A stretch of DNA of 64,000 bases from positions 248,001 through 312,000 of the forward strand of contig NZ_JAUOEM010000003.1 in assembly GCF_030540875.1 (NCBI RefSeq), written 5' to 3'. The notes beneath the pieces were generated by a model, which was given only the letters and a program-made list of their open reading frames with translations, was not told where the DNA came from and ran no database searches. The number at the start of each line of letters is the position of its first letter. Position 1 is the stretch's first letter. Below, one piece after another: positions 45,865-54,009 of the stretch. This stretch comes from Flavivirga amylovorans. Its GTDB lineage: Bacteria > Bacteroidota > Bacteroidia > Flavobacteriales > Flavobacteriaceae. The position numbers were made by a program, and so were the translations under genes.

Positions 45865-46560
45865 ATGAATAAAATTACAATAGCTATAGATGGGTTTTCC
45901 TCAACAGGTAAGAGTACTGTGGCTAAGCAGCTTGCAAAGCATTTAGGTTATGTATATGTTGATACAGGTGCTATGTATCGAGCTGTTACATTTTATGCAA
46001 TGGAAAATGCGCTTATTAATGATAATAGGTTTAACGTAAAAGGTCTTGTTTCTCAATTACCAAACATTGAAATAAGTTTTAAATTTAGTGAGGTTGCTGG
46101 TTATGCAGAGGTGTATTTAAATGGTGTTAATGTTGAGAAAAAAATAAGGACATTAGAAGTTTCTGGTTTTGTTAGTAAAGTGGCCGCTATTTCTGAAGTT
46201 AGACAAAAGTTAGTAGATCAACAACAGGAAATGGGTAAGAGTAAAGGCGTCGTTATGGACGGACGAGATATTGGAACCGTAGTTTTTCCTAAAGCTGACC
46301 TTAAACTATTTATGATAGCTTCTGCTGAAACACGAGCTAAAAGGCGTTATGATGAACTTACCAATAGAGGAGATGATATTAAATATGAAGACGTCTTAAA
46401 AAATGTTCAAGAACGCGATTATTTAGATTCTAATAGGGAAGATTCTCCATTGGTTAAAGCCAAAGATGCTATTGAAATAGATAATTCAAATATGACACCA
46501 ACTGAACAGTTCGATAAAATCTTAAGTTTAGTTAATATGACACTTGAAAGTTTAGAATAG
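45865..46560 (+). CDS. cmk: (d)CMP kinase
   Basis: Phosphorylates CMP and dCMP to the diphosphates in pyrimidine nucleotide recycling and de novo supply. The 231-residue protein has the P-loop GFSSTGKST (about 10-18), YVDTGAMYRAVT, the NMP-binding insertion (about 60-150) and VVMDGRDIGTVVFP, with REDSPLVKAKDAIEID near the C-terminus. The length matches the family. It lies upstream of rpsA, a gene order (cmk-rpsA) known in many bacteria, although here a convergent LysM gene separates them. Confidence 0.96.
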   Translation: MNKITIAIDGFSSTGKSTVAKQLAKHLGYVYVDTGAMYRAVTFYAMENALINDNRFNVKGLVSQLPNIEISFKFSEVAGYAEVYLNGVNVEKKIRTLEVSGFVSKVAAISEVRQKLVDQQQEMGKSKGVVMDGRDIGTVVFPKADLKLFMIASAETRAKRRYDELTNRGDDIKYEDVLKNVQERDYLDSNREDSPLVKAKDAIEIDNSNMTPTEQFDKILSLVNMTLESLE

Positions 46561-46798
46561 AAACTTGTATTTTTTTATCTCTATTTTGATCTTTAAATTA
46601 ATAGAACTTCTAGCTGTGTTTTTATAAACATTATTTCAGTATACTTTCTAAAACTTTTCAATTGTATAACAATGATTTTGCTAGTTTAGCATAGAAACTG
46701 GCGTTAGTTTAAATATAAGCTTTATCAACAAGTATTGTAGAAGGGCTAAAATTAATACGAAAACTAAAATGTCGTAAATAGCATGCTTCTAGTAAGAC
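46561..46798. other. intergenic region after cmk
   Basis: Together with the terminator that follows, this makes a space of about 310 bases between cmk and the convergent LysM gene. Apart from that terminator I see nothing in it: AT-rich sequence without ORF, promoter or repeat. Confidence 0.5.
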
Positions 46799-46830
46799 AA
46801 AAGAGGCAGTCTAAAAAGACAGCCTCTTTT
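46799..46830. terminator. bidirectional terminator between cmk and the LysM gene
   Basis: AAAAGAGGC (46799-46807) pairs with GCCTCTTTT (46822-46830), an A-A mismatch follows, then GTCT/AGAC closes a 4-base loop. A- and T-runs on both sides allow function in both directions. The core GAGGCnGTCTAAAAA is shared with the outer stem at 40075-40205. Confidence 0.85.
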
Positions 46831-46873
46831 ATTTAGGGATTTTAAATGTTCTAAATACTAGAACATATAAATA

Positions 46874-47254
46874 TTATAGATTAGGAATAATCAATTCTTG
46901 ATCAGGATGTATTAAATCCGGGTTTTTTAAAATATCAGAATTTGCTTTAAAAATATCTTGGTATTTTGATGCGTTTCCATAATATTGTATAGCTATTTTT
47001 CCTAAAGTTTCTCCACTTTTAACCGTGTGCCTGTGAAAAACACTTTCATCGGCAACTTTAATGTCTGCTTTAATGTCTGTTGGGTTTTCGCCTCCAATTT
47101 CTTTTATTTTATCCCATATAAGGTTTTTTTCATAAGGAGTATTGGCCGTTCCCCAAACCTTTAAAATGCCATTTTCCTCTTTTACATCACCGTTTTGAAT
47201 GTTTAAAGATTCTCCCAAATCTAATACTGATTGGTATTTTGCTCTCATAGTCAT
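46874..47254 (-). CDS. BON-LysM protein, Kbp/YgaU-like
   Basis: A 126-residue protein with an N-terminal BON-like domain (about 1-62) and a C-terminal LysM domain (about 74-123; HTVKSGETLGKIAIQYYGNA to HPDQELIIPNL). The same layout is found in E. coli Kbp (YgaU), a potassium-binding protein. No signal peptide is visible, so it is probably cytoplasmic, as E. coli Kbp is. MTM and MRAK starts at 47254 and 47248 cannot be separated by sequence. Monocistronic, convergent with cmk. Confidence 0.88.
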   Translation of the reverse strand: MTMRAKYQSVLDLGESLNIQNGDVKEENGILKVWGTANTPYEKNLIWDKIKEIGGENPTDIKADIKVADESVFHRHTVKSGETLGKIAIQYYGNASKYQDIFKANSDILKNPDLIHPDQELIIPNL

Positions 47255-47343
47255 AAGTGTTAATTTTAATAATTTATTCTGTTTACAATATAATAAATTT
47301 CTTATTGTAAAATTTATTTATTTAAAGATTAAGTTTTTATTCT

Positions 47344-47438
47344 GAACTCATCTTGACTTTTTGTTTTTAACCGAAAATGAGATGAAATTTGTTCAGATGA
47401 GCCATTTTTTAGGAAATAGAAAAAGTCAAGATGAGTTC
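47344..47438. repeat. 19-base perfect inverted repeat upstream of rpsA
   Basis: GAACTCATCTTGACTTTTT (47344-47362) and its exact complement AAAAAGTCAAGATGAGTTC (47420-47438) enclose 57 bases, which contain TGTTCAGATGAG, a partial third copy of the arm. It lies between the divergent LysM and rpsA genes, away from either promoter. Possibly a REP-type or miniature element. Confidence 0.75.
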
Positions 47439-47520
47439 TCTATGTATTTTGACACAAAAAAACATAAAAGTCACATAAAAGTTTATGTATCAAAAATTAG
47501 GCAGGTTTACTGAAAAAATG

Positions 47521-47528
47521 TATTTTTG
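47521..47528 (+). promoter_or_regulatory. -7 element of the rpsA promoter
   Basis: TATTTTTG matches TAnnTTTG, followed by GCACTCC. Transcription would start near 47533 and give a leader of about 115 bases. No TTG is found at -33. Confidence 0.45.
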
Positions 47529-47531
47529 CAC

Positions 47532-47630
47532 TCCTTTTAGCAAATCATCGGAGAGATAAAAGGGATTGACTTATAACTTAAAATAACACTTCTGTGTGTT
47601 CATTGCATAAATCTTCCGAAGCATACAGAA
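47532..47630 (+). promoter_or_regulatory. structured leader of rpsA mRNA
   Basis: Two stems are visible: CCTTTTA (47533-47539) with TAAAAGG (47557-47563), and TTCTGTGTG (47590-47598) with CATACAGAA (47622-47630; one G-T pair), the latter ending 18 bases before the ATG. In other bacteria S1 represses its own mRNA through leader structure; the same is possible here, but no known class was recognised. Confidence 0.4.
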
Positions 47631-47648
47631 TACAAATTTAATCAGCAC

Positions 47649-49481
47649 ATGGCTGAAAAAGCAAAACAAGCTGAAGTTGAAGCAACAGAAGCTCCAACAA
47701 AAGAAGCTCCAGTGGTCTCTGAAGCTCAGGCAAATCCAGAAAAATTCTTAAAAGAGTTCAATTGGCACAATTACCAAGAAGGTATTGATGAAGTTGATGA
47801 TAAACAACTTAAAGAATTTGAAAAATTAGTAGCAGAAAATTTCGTTGATACGCTTAATGATGAGGTTGTTGAAGGTACTGTAGTCCACATTTCTGATAGA
47901 GATGCAATTATTGATATCAATGCAAAATCTGAAGGTGTTATTTCTTTAAACGAATTCCGTTACAATCCTAACTTAGCAGTTGGTGATAAAGTAGAAGTAT
48001 TAATTGATGTTCGTGAAGATGCAACAGGACAATTAGTATTATCTCACAGAAAAGCACGTGTTATTAAAGCTTGGGATCGCGTTAATGCGGCTCATGATAC
48101 AGGTGAAATCGTTAATGGTTTTGTTAAATGCAGAACTAAAGGTGGTATGATTGTAGATGTTTTTGGAATTGAAGCATTCTTACCAGGTTCTCAAATTGAT
48201 GTTAAACCAATTAGAGATTACGATCAGTATGTAAATAAAACTATGGAATTTAAAGTTGTTAAAATCAACCACGAATTCAAAAACGTAGTAGTATCTCATA
48301 AAGCACTTATTGAAGCTGATATTGAAATACAGAAAAAAGAAATCATTGGTCAATTAGAAAAAGGACAAGTATTAGAAGGTGTTGTTAAAAACATTACTTC
48401 TTACGGTGTATTTATTGATCTTGGTGGTGTTGATGGTTTAGTTCATATCACAGATTTATCTTGGTCTAGAATTAACCATCCAAATGAAATTGTAGAATTA
48501 GATCAAAAACTTAATGTTGTAATCCTTGATTTTGATGAAAACAAATCAAGAATCCAATTAGGATTAAAACAATTAAGCAAACACCCATGGGAAGCTCTTG
48601 CAGAAGAGGTGAAAGTTGGTGATAAAGTAAAAGGTAAAGTAGTTGTTATTGCTGATTACGGTGCGTTTATTGAAGTAGCTGATGGCGTTGAAGGATTAAT
48701 TCACGTATCTGAAATGTCATGGTCTACACATTTACGCTCAGCTCAAGATTTCGTTTCTGTAGGAGATGAGGTTGAAGCTGTTATCTTAACTCTTGATAGA
48801 GAAGATCGTAAAATGTCTCTTGGTATTAAGCAATTAACTCCAGATCCATGGACAGATATTACAGGTAAATACCCATTAGCATCTAAGCATACAGGTGTTG
48901 TACGTAACTTTACAAACTTTGGTGTATTTGTTGAATTAGAAGAAGGTATTGACGGATTGATTTATATCTCGGATTTATCTTGGACTAAGAAAATCAAGCA
49001 CCCATCTGAGTTCTGTGCCGTAGGAGATAAGTTAGAAGTTATTGTATTAGAGTTAGATGTTGAAGGACGTAAACTAAGTTTAGGTCACAAACAAACAACT
49101 GATAATCCTTGGGATAAATATGAAACAGAATTCGCTTTAGAAACTGTTCATAATGCTGCTATTGCTGAAATAGTTGATAAAGGAGCTACTATTGAATTTA
49201 ACGAAGATATCGTTGCTTTTGTACCTTCTCGTCATCTTGAAAAAGAAGACGGAAGCAAACTTAAGAAAGGTGAAGCTGCAGAATTCAAAATCATTGAATT
49301 TAATAAAGAGTTTAAACGTGTTGTAGCGTCTCACACAGCTGTATTCAAGGCTGAAGAGGTTGCTAACGTTAAAGCAGCAGTTAAGAAAGCAGCTAGTGCA
49401 GCAGCAGAAGCAAAACCAACTTTAGGTGATGCTAATGATGCTTTACAAGCTCTTAAAGATAAAATGGACGGAAAAGCGTAA
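47649..49481 (+). CDS. rpsA: 30S ribosomal protein S1
   Basis: S1 binds mRNA on the small ribosomal subunit. The 610-residue protein has six S1 (OB-fold) repeats from about residue 70 to 560, for example GVVKNITSYGVFIDLGGVDG, GKVVVIADYGAFIEVADGVE and GVVRNFTNFGVFVELEEGID; the N- and C-terminal repeats are more diverged, as usual. An acidic N-terminal tail (about 1-45) and an Ala-rich C-terminal tail complete it. Codon use looks like that of a highly expressed gene. It is followed by two hairpins, the second a strong terminator. Confidence 0.97.
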   Translation: MAEKAKQAEVEATEAPTKEAPVVSEAQANPEKFLKEFNWHNYQEGIDEVDDKQLKEFEKLVAENFVDTLNDEVVEGTVVHISDRDAIIDINAKSEGVISLNEFRYNPNLAVGDKVEVLIDVREDATGQLVLSHRKARVIKAWDRVNAAHDTGEIVNGFVKCRTKGGMIVDVFGIEAFLPGSQIDVKPIRDYDQYVNKTMEFKVVKINHEFKNVVVSHKALIEADIEIQKKEIIGQLEKGQVLEGVVKNITSYGVFIDLGGVDGLVHITDLSWSRINHPNEIVELDQKLNVVILDFDENKSRIQLGLKQLSKHPWEALAEEVKVGDKVKGKVVVIADYGAFIEVADGVEGLIHVSEMSWSTHLRSAQDFVSVGDEVEAVILTLDREDRKMSLGIKQLTPDPWTDITGKYPLASKHTGVVRNFTNFGVFVELEEGIDGLIYISDLSWTKKIKHPSEFCAVGDKLEVIVLELDVEGRKLSLGHKQTTDNPWDKYETEFALETVHNAAIAEIVDKGATIEFNEDIVAFVPSRHLEKEDGSKLKKGEAAEFKIIEFNKEFKRVVASHTAVFKAEEVANVKAAVKKAASAAAEAKPTLGDANDALQALKDKMDGKA

Positions 49482-49497
49482 TTAAAAAACTTTTTCA

Positions 49498-49515
49498 TTT
49501 CCGTAAAAACGGAAA
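49498..49515 (+). terminator. short hairpin after rpsA
   Basis: TTTCCGT (49498-49504) pairs with ACGGAAA (49509-49515) around AAAA. There is no T-run, so it is likely an mRNA 3' stabilising stem or weak terminator in front of the strong one. Confidence 0.5.
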
Positions 49516-49530
49516 TCTATTTATAAAATT

Positions 49531-49560
49531 AAAGCCTTCAGGAAACTGAAGGCTTTTTTG
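49531..49560 (+). terminator. terminator of rpsA
   Basis: An 11-base-pair perfect stem AAAGCCTTCAG (49531-49541) / CTGAAGGCTTT (49546-49556) with a GAAA tetraloop and T-run to 49559. Confidence 0.92.
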
Positions 49561-49622
49561 TTTTTAATTGATTGCCTAAGTGAAGTGTTAACTTTTATGT
49601 TTCTACTTCTAAAATTTTGCAT

Positions 49623-49630
49623 TATCTTTG
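49623..49630 (+). promoter_or_regulatory. -7 element of the pyrR operon promoter
   Basis: TATCTTTG, an exact TAnnTTTG, lies 27 bases before the pyrR ATG. No TTG is seen at -33. Its position overlaps the upstream alternative TTG start, which excludes that start. Confidence 0.5.
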
Positions 49631-49657
49631 TGCTCCAAACACGTTTGGATAGAATAT

Positions 49658-50197
49658 ATGAGTCAAAAAGTTTTACTTAACGCAAAAGAGGTAAACATCA
49701 TTCTTCACCGATTGGCTTGTCAACTTATTGAAAAACATACCGATTTTTCTAATACCGTTTTAATTGGTTTACAGCCTAGAGGTGTCTTTTTAGCAGATAG
49801 GTTAGCGAAGGTTTTAGAAGATCATTACAAGGTTAAAAACATTCAATTAGGACATCTGGATATTACATTCTATAGAGATGATTTCCGTAGAGGAGACAAA
49901 ACGCTTGAAGCAAATACGACAAAACTTAATTTTTTAGTTGAGGACAAGAACATTGTCTTTATAGATGATGTTTTATATACGGGACGTAGTATTAGAGCTG
50001 CTTTAACAGCTATTCAATCTTTTGGAAGACCAAATGAAATAGAATTATTAACGCTAATTGATAGGCGTTTTAGTAGACATTTGCCCATACAACCAGATTA
50101 TAGGGGGAGACAAGTGGATGTTATAAATAATGAAAAAGTAAAAGTAAATTGGGAAGAACATGATAATGAAGATTCCGTTTATTTAATTGAAAAGTAA
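49658..50197 (+). CDS. pyrR: PyrR: pyrimidine operon regulator / uracil phosphoribosyltransferase
   Basis: PyrR has uracil phosphoribosyltransferase activity and, in Firmicutes, binds pyr mRNA leaders for attenuation. The 179-residue protein starts at the ATG at 49658 (MSQKVLLNAKEVNIILHRLA). The PRPP-binding motif is VFIDDVLYTGRSIRAAL (about residue 100), preceded by the hood TFYRDDFRRGD; RQVDVINNEKVKVNWEEHDN ends the fold. No obvious PyrR-binding attenuator is visible before it, so its regulatory role in this organism is uncertain. First gene of a five-gene array with pyrB 56 bases downstream. Confidence 0.93.
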   Translation: MSQKVLLNAKEVNIILHRLACQLIEKHTDFSNTVLIGLQPRGVFLADRLAKVLEDHYKVKNIQLGHLDITFYRDDFRRGDKTLEANTTKLNFLVEDKNIVFIDDVLYTGRSIRAALTAIQSFGRPNEIELLTLIDRRFSRHLPIQPDYRGRQVDVINNEKVKVNWEEHDNEDSVYLIEK

Positions 50198-50253
50198 TCG
50201 TTTTTCTGGAATAAAAGCCATTAAAAACAACAGCTAACTGAATAATAAAAAGC

Positions 50254-51183
50254 ATGAGTGAATTAAGTGTCAATCACTTATTAGGAATAAAATATCTTAA
50301 AGAACAAGATATCCAACTTATTTTTGAAACTGCCGATCATTTTAAAGAAGTGATTAATAGACCTATTAAAAAAGTACCTTCGCTTAGAGATATTACCATT
50401 GCAAACCTTTTCTTTGAAAATTCAACAAGAACAAAATTATCATTTGAATTAGCTGAAAAAAGATTATCTGCAGATGTTATCAATTTTTCATCAGCACAAT
50501 CTTCAGTAAAGAAAGGGGAGACGTTAATTGATACTGTTAACAACATCTTATCTATGAAAGTGGATATGGTTGTTATGAGGCATCCAAATCCAGGAGCAGG
50601 TGTCTTTTTATCAAAACATATCAATGCCAGTATTATTAATGCAGGTGATGGGGCTCATGAGCATCCAACGCAAGCACTTTTAGATTCATATTCAATAAGA
50701 GAAAAACTAGGCGATGTTAATGGAAAGAAAGTCGTTATAGTAGGAGATATTCTTCATAGTCGTGTAGCACTTTCAAATATTTTTGCACTACAACTTCAAG
50801 GCGCACAAGTGATGGTTTGTGGACCAAAAACATTGTTGCCAAAGTACATTGGAGATCTTGGAGTAAAAGTTGAAACAAACTTACGTAAAGCATTAAATTG
50901 GTGTGATGTAGCTAATATGTTACGTGTGCAGAATGAGCGTATGGATATTAGTTATTTTCCATCAACCAGAGAGTATACACAACAGTTTGGAATCAATAAA
51001 GAATTATTAGATTCATTAGATAAGGAAATTACGATCATGCATCCAGGCCCTATCAATAGGGGTGTGGAAATTACTAGCGATGTTGCCGATTCGAAACAAT
51101 CCATTATCCTAGACCAAGTTCAAAATGGTGTAGCTATAAGAATGGCAACTATATATTTATTAGCGTCCAAAATAAAACAGTAG
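50254..51183 (+). CDS. pyrB: aspartate carbamoyltransferase catalytic subunit
   Basis: Condenses carbamoyl phosphate and aspartate, the committed step of pyrimidine synthesis. The 309-residue protein has the carbamoyl-phosphate loop FFENSTRTKLSFELA (about 50-64), MRHPNPGAG, HEHPTQALLD and the aspartate-binding HPGPINRGVEI near the C-terminus. No regulatory chain (pyrI) follows, so it is probably an unregulated trimer or PyrR-linked form. It is followed three bases later by a small gene of unknown function. Confidence 0.97.
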   Translation: MSELSVNHLLGIKYLKEQDIQLIFETADHFKEVINRPIKKVPSLRDITIANLFFENSTRTKLSFELAEKRLSADVINFSSAQSSVKKGETLIDTVNNILSMKVDMVVMRHPNPGAGVFLSKHINASIINAGDGAHEHPTQALLDSYSIREKLGDVNGKKVVIVGDILHSRVALSNIFALQLQGAQVMVCGPKTLLPKYIGDLGVKVETNLRKALNWCDVANMLRVQNERMDISYFPSTREYTQQFGINKELLDSLDKEITIMHPGPINRGVEITSDVADSKQSIILDQVQNGVAIRMATIYLLASKIKQ

Positions 51184-51186
51184 ATT

Positions 51187-51519
51187 ATGATTTTAGACCA
51201 AAACGGAAACACTTCTATAATCACACAAGAAAAAGCCACGATTATAGAATTGGTTAAGAAATTACAGGCTTTATACCCAAAATTTAAAAACAACAACATT
51301 ATTGTGGTTTTAACAGCTTTAAATAAATTGGGTTTGCAAGATATAGTTGAGTTTCTTGAAGTATCAAATATACATCGAGCATCTAAACAGTCTTTTGTAA
51401 TTGTTTCAAATAATATTAATTTAGATAATATTCCAGACGAAATTATTGTAGTGCCAACTATTCAAGAGGCTTATGATATTATTGAAATGGAAGAAATGGA
51501 ACGTGACCTAGGATTTTAA
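51187..51519 (+). CDS. conserved 110-residue protein preceding rnz
   Basis: A small cytoplasmic alpha/beta protein. Strand-helix alternation (NNIIVVLTALNK, IVEFLEVSNIHRASKQSFVIV, DEIIVVPTIQEAYDIIEMEE) resembles the STAS/anti-sigma-antagonist fold, including the T-x-x-E-A helix start near the end, but a phosphorylatable Ser is not obvious. In relatives this gene lies beside ribonuclease Z and has been misnamed after it. Three bases after pyrB and one base before the DUF3291 gene, so it belongs to the same transcript. Confidence 0.7.
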   Translation: MILDQNGNTSIITQEKATIIELVKKLQALYPKFKNNNIIVVLTALNKLGLQDIVEFLEVSNIHRASKQSFVIVSNNINLDNIPDEIIVVPTIQEAYDIIEMEEMERDLGF

Positions 51520-51520
51520 T

Positions 51521-51991
51521 ATGAGTGAATTACATCTTGCACAAGTAAACATTGCAAAAAGATTAGCCCCAATGGACGATCCTATCATGCAAGATTTTGT
51601 AAATAATTTGGATAGAATTAATGCTTTAGCCGATGAAAGCGAAGGTTTTGTATGGCGTTTAAAAGACGAAGACAAGGATTTAGGAACTCAAGTTTTTCAA
51701 GACAATGAATTACTTATTAATATATCTGTATGGGAAAATCTAGAAACATTATTTAATTATACTTATAAATCAGGTCATATAGAAGTATTTAAGCGAAAAA
51801 AAGAATGGTTTAGTAAAATGAAAATGATACATATGGCATTTTGGTACATCCCTAAAGGTTACGAACCCACGTTTCAAGATGCTAAAAATAGGTTAGATTA
51901 TTTAAATAAACACGGTGATACACCTTATGCTTTTAGTTTTAAAAGTAAATTTACTCCATCAGATTCATTAAATTACAAACCTCTTTTGTAA
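51521..51991 (+). CDS. DUF3291 family protein
   Basis: A 156-residue protein of the DUF3291 family, which has a dimeric alpha-beta (monooxygenase-like, ABM-type) fold and no assigned function. Motifs: HLAQVNIAKRLAPMDDPIMQ at the N-terminus, EGFVWRLKDED, VWENLETLFNYTYKSGH and MAFWYIPKGYEPT. No signal peptide. It is tightly packed between the 110-residue gene and rnz, with one-base gaps. Confidence 0.88.
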   Translation: MSELHLAQVNIAKRLAPMDDPIMQDFVNNLDRINALADESEGFVWRLKDEDKDLGTQVFQDNELLINISVWENLETLFNYTYKSGHIEVFKRKKEWFSKMKMIHMAFWYIPKGYEPTFQDAKNRLDYLNKHGDTPYAFSFKSKFTPSDSLNYKPLL

Positions 51992-51992
51992 T

Positions 51993-52898
51993 ATGCAGCT
52001 CACGATTTTAGGTTGTTATAGTGCAACACCAAGAACACTAAACAATACGACATCACAAGTATTGGAGATTAACAACCATATGTTTTTAATAGATTGTGGA
52101 GAAGGTACGCAAGTGCAACTTCGTAAGCATAAAATAAAATTCAATCGTATTAAACACATATTTATATCGCATTTACATGGCGATCATTTTTTTGGTCTAG
52201 TCGGTTTGATATCAACTTTTAGACTGCTAACCAGGGAAGCAGATTTACATATTTATGGTCCAAAGGGAATTAAAGAAGTCGTTATTCTTCAAATGAAATT
52301 GGCAGACTCCTGGACTAATTATAATCTTATATTTCATGAGTTAACTTCTAATAAGTCAGAATTGATTTTTGAAGATGAAAAGGTTCTGGTTCATACAGTT
52401 CCATTAAGCCATAGGGTTTATACTAATGGGTTTTTATTTCAAGAAAAGGAAGGAGATCGCAAGTTAAAAATTGACGAGGTTAAAGCTGCAAATATCAATG
52501 TTGCTTATTACAGAAAGCTAACCCAAGGCTTTGATGTTGTAAACGAAGATGGAGAAACAATAAAGAATAAATCTGTTACAAAAGCCGGTATAAAGCCTAA
52601 AAGCTATGCGTTTTGCAGTGATACTATGTACAAAGAAGATATAGTACCTATTATAAAAAATGTCGATGTGCTATATCATGAATCTACTTTTTTAGAAAAA
52701 CACGCTCATTTAGGCCCAAAAACAAAGCACTCTACAGCAAAAGAAGCTGCTACAATAGCAAAATTAGCTAATGCAGGTACATTATTACTAGGACACTATT
52801 CAACGCGTTATGATGGCTTAGATGCTTTTAAAGAAGAAGCTCAAGAAGTTTTTGATAACGTTGAATTATGTGAAGACGGAAAAACTTTTAATTTTTAA
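51993..52898 (+). CDS. rnz: ribonuclease Z
   Basis: tRNA 3'-processing endonuclease of the metallo-beta-lactamase superfamily. The 301-residue protein carries the zinc motif SHLHGDHFFGL (about 57-67), the further ligands HRVYTNGFLF, FCSDTMY and HESTFLEKHAHLGPKTKHST, and LLGHYSTRY near the C-terminus. The His motif and flexible-arm region correspond to the short, bacterial RNase Z form. Its last 11 bases overlap the convergent gene at 52888. Confidence 0.95.
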   Translation: MQLTILGCYSATPRTLNNTTSQVLEINNHMFLIDCGEGTQVQLRKHKIKFNRIKHIFISHLHGDHFFGLVGLISTFRLLTREADLHIYGPKGIKEVVILQMKLADSWTNYNLIFHELTSNKSELIFEDEKVLVHTVPLSHRVYTNGFLFQEKEGDRKLKIDEVKAANINVAYYRKLTQGFDVVNEDGETIKNKSVTKAGIKPKSYAFCSDTMYKEDIVPIIKNVDVLYHESTFLEKHAHLGPKTKHSTAKEAATIAKLANAGTLLLGHYSTRYDGLDAFKEEAQEVFDNVELCEDGKTFNF

Positions 52899-53307
52899 GA
52901 TTTAATTTTTTCAAGTGTTGCACCCATTCTATAGCTTCATCCAAAGATAAACAAGGGTGGATTTTAACTTTTGAAAACCTTTTTTCTAAAGACGCATTCA
53001 TGTACATTATTTTGCTATAATATACAATAGCACGCTTTTCTATAATGTTATAAGTTTCAATTTTAATCCAATTATGTGGATCAATTGAATATGAATTAAT
53101 TCTGTTTGATATAAAGTCTAATTTAACATCGTTGCCATAAAACTCTATAATTTCTTTAATGACAAGTTCAAGTTTAGACCAATCAAAATGGACTCCAGCA
53201 TGCAATTCTGCGATTATAAATTTTTCACAAAAATAGAAGTTACCAAACGGCATTTCTTGTTTATAATAGCTTATGCTATTACAGTAGGTTGAATTTTCAA
53301 ATTTCAT
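52888..53307 (-). CDS. 139-residue conserved protein, copy 1 of a tandem pair
   Basis: I do not recognise the family with certainty. The protein has no signal peptide; it has a strand-helix alternation (NFYFCEKFIIAELHAGVHFD, LVIKEIIEFYGN, KLDFISNRINSYSIDPHNW, YSKIMYMNASLEKRFSK, SLDEAIEWVQ) that resembles SpoIIAA/STAS-like domains. It is a paralogue of the gene at 53496-53915: same length, same start MKFENS and the same blocks. The stop region overlaps the end of rnz by 11 bases. Together with its upstream region it was duplicated in tandem. Confidence 0.72.
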   Translation of the reverse strand: MKFENSTYCNSISYYKQEMPFGNFYFCEKFIIAELHAGVHFDWSKLELVIKEIIEFYGNDVKLDFISNRINSYSIDPHNWIKIETYNIIEKRAIVYYSKIMYMNASLEKRFSKVKIHPCLSLDEAIEWVQHLKKLNLKN

Positions 53308-53495
53308 AAGGGGCTATTTATGATGGTGCGAATTTACAACGTTTGATGAAATTTTATGCCTACGAAAACATAAAATTTTGTTATTCTTTTTCTATTACCA
53401 GAGTCATAAATAGTTATGGCTAATTTTGATATAATTCTTGCTATTATAAGCAAGAATATTTTATATGCTAAGCCCTGAAATTTTAGGAGTGAAAA

Positions 53496-53915
53496 TTATT
53501 TTAGCGCTTCCAAGCTAAGAATCCATTCTATAGCTTCATCTAAAGATTGGCATGGATGAAGATTAACTTTTGAAAACCTTTTCTCTAAAGACGCATTCAT
53601 ATACATCATATCATTGTAATATACAATAGTACCACCTACTACAAAATTGTTGTTATTATACTTTTCAACTTTTGCCCAAATTTGTGGGTCAACGGAGTAT
53701 GAGTTGATTCTATTAGAAATATAGCCCAGTTTATCTTTTTTATCATAAAAATTTAAAATATCTGTGACTACTTCTTCAATCTTAGGCCAATCAAAATGAA
53801 TACCAGCATTTAATTCTGAAATTATAAATTTTTCACATAAAAAAAAATTACCAAACGACATTTCTAATTTATAGTAGTTTGTTGTTTTGCTAAAGTGAGA
53901 GTTTTCAAATTTCAT
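53496..53915 (-). CDS. 139-residue conserved protein, copy 2 of a tandem pair
   Basis: Paralogue of the gene at 52888-53307. I choose the ATG ending at 53915 (MKFENSHFSKTTNYYK), because it aligns with the sister start and gives the same 139 residues; an upstream ATG would add nine codons. Shared blocks include GNFFLCEKFIISELNAGIHF, ISNRINSYSVDPQIW and MYMNASLEKRFSKV. Both ends are offset from the sister gene by exactly 608 bases. Its upstream region reaches the pdxH start. Confidence 0.72.
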   Translation of the reverse strand: MKFENSHFSKTTNYYKLEMSFGNFFLCEKFIISELNAGIHFDWPKIEEVVTDILNFYDKKDKLGYISNRINSYSVDPQIWAKVEKYNNNNFVVGGTIVYYNDMMYMNASLEKRFSKVNLHPCQSLDEAIEWILSLEALK

Positions 53916-54009
53916 AAGGTTATTAATTTGGAGAGAGTTCATGCTAAATTACAATGTTTCATGAAATTTTAATGTTTATGAAAACATTATTTTTCGTTAT
54001 TTTGTATTT

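Noticed and set aside
51187-51519. Naming the 110-residue gene ribonuclease Z, as seen in some annotations
   Set aside because: It lacks any metallo-beta-lactamase motif; the true rnz lies at 51993-52898.
53361-53495. Possible promoter or small gene between the two 139-residue paralogues
   Set aside because: The sequence is mainly the duplicated upstream region; no complete TTG-N19/21-TAnnTTTG and no ORF.
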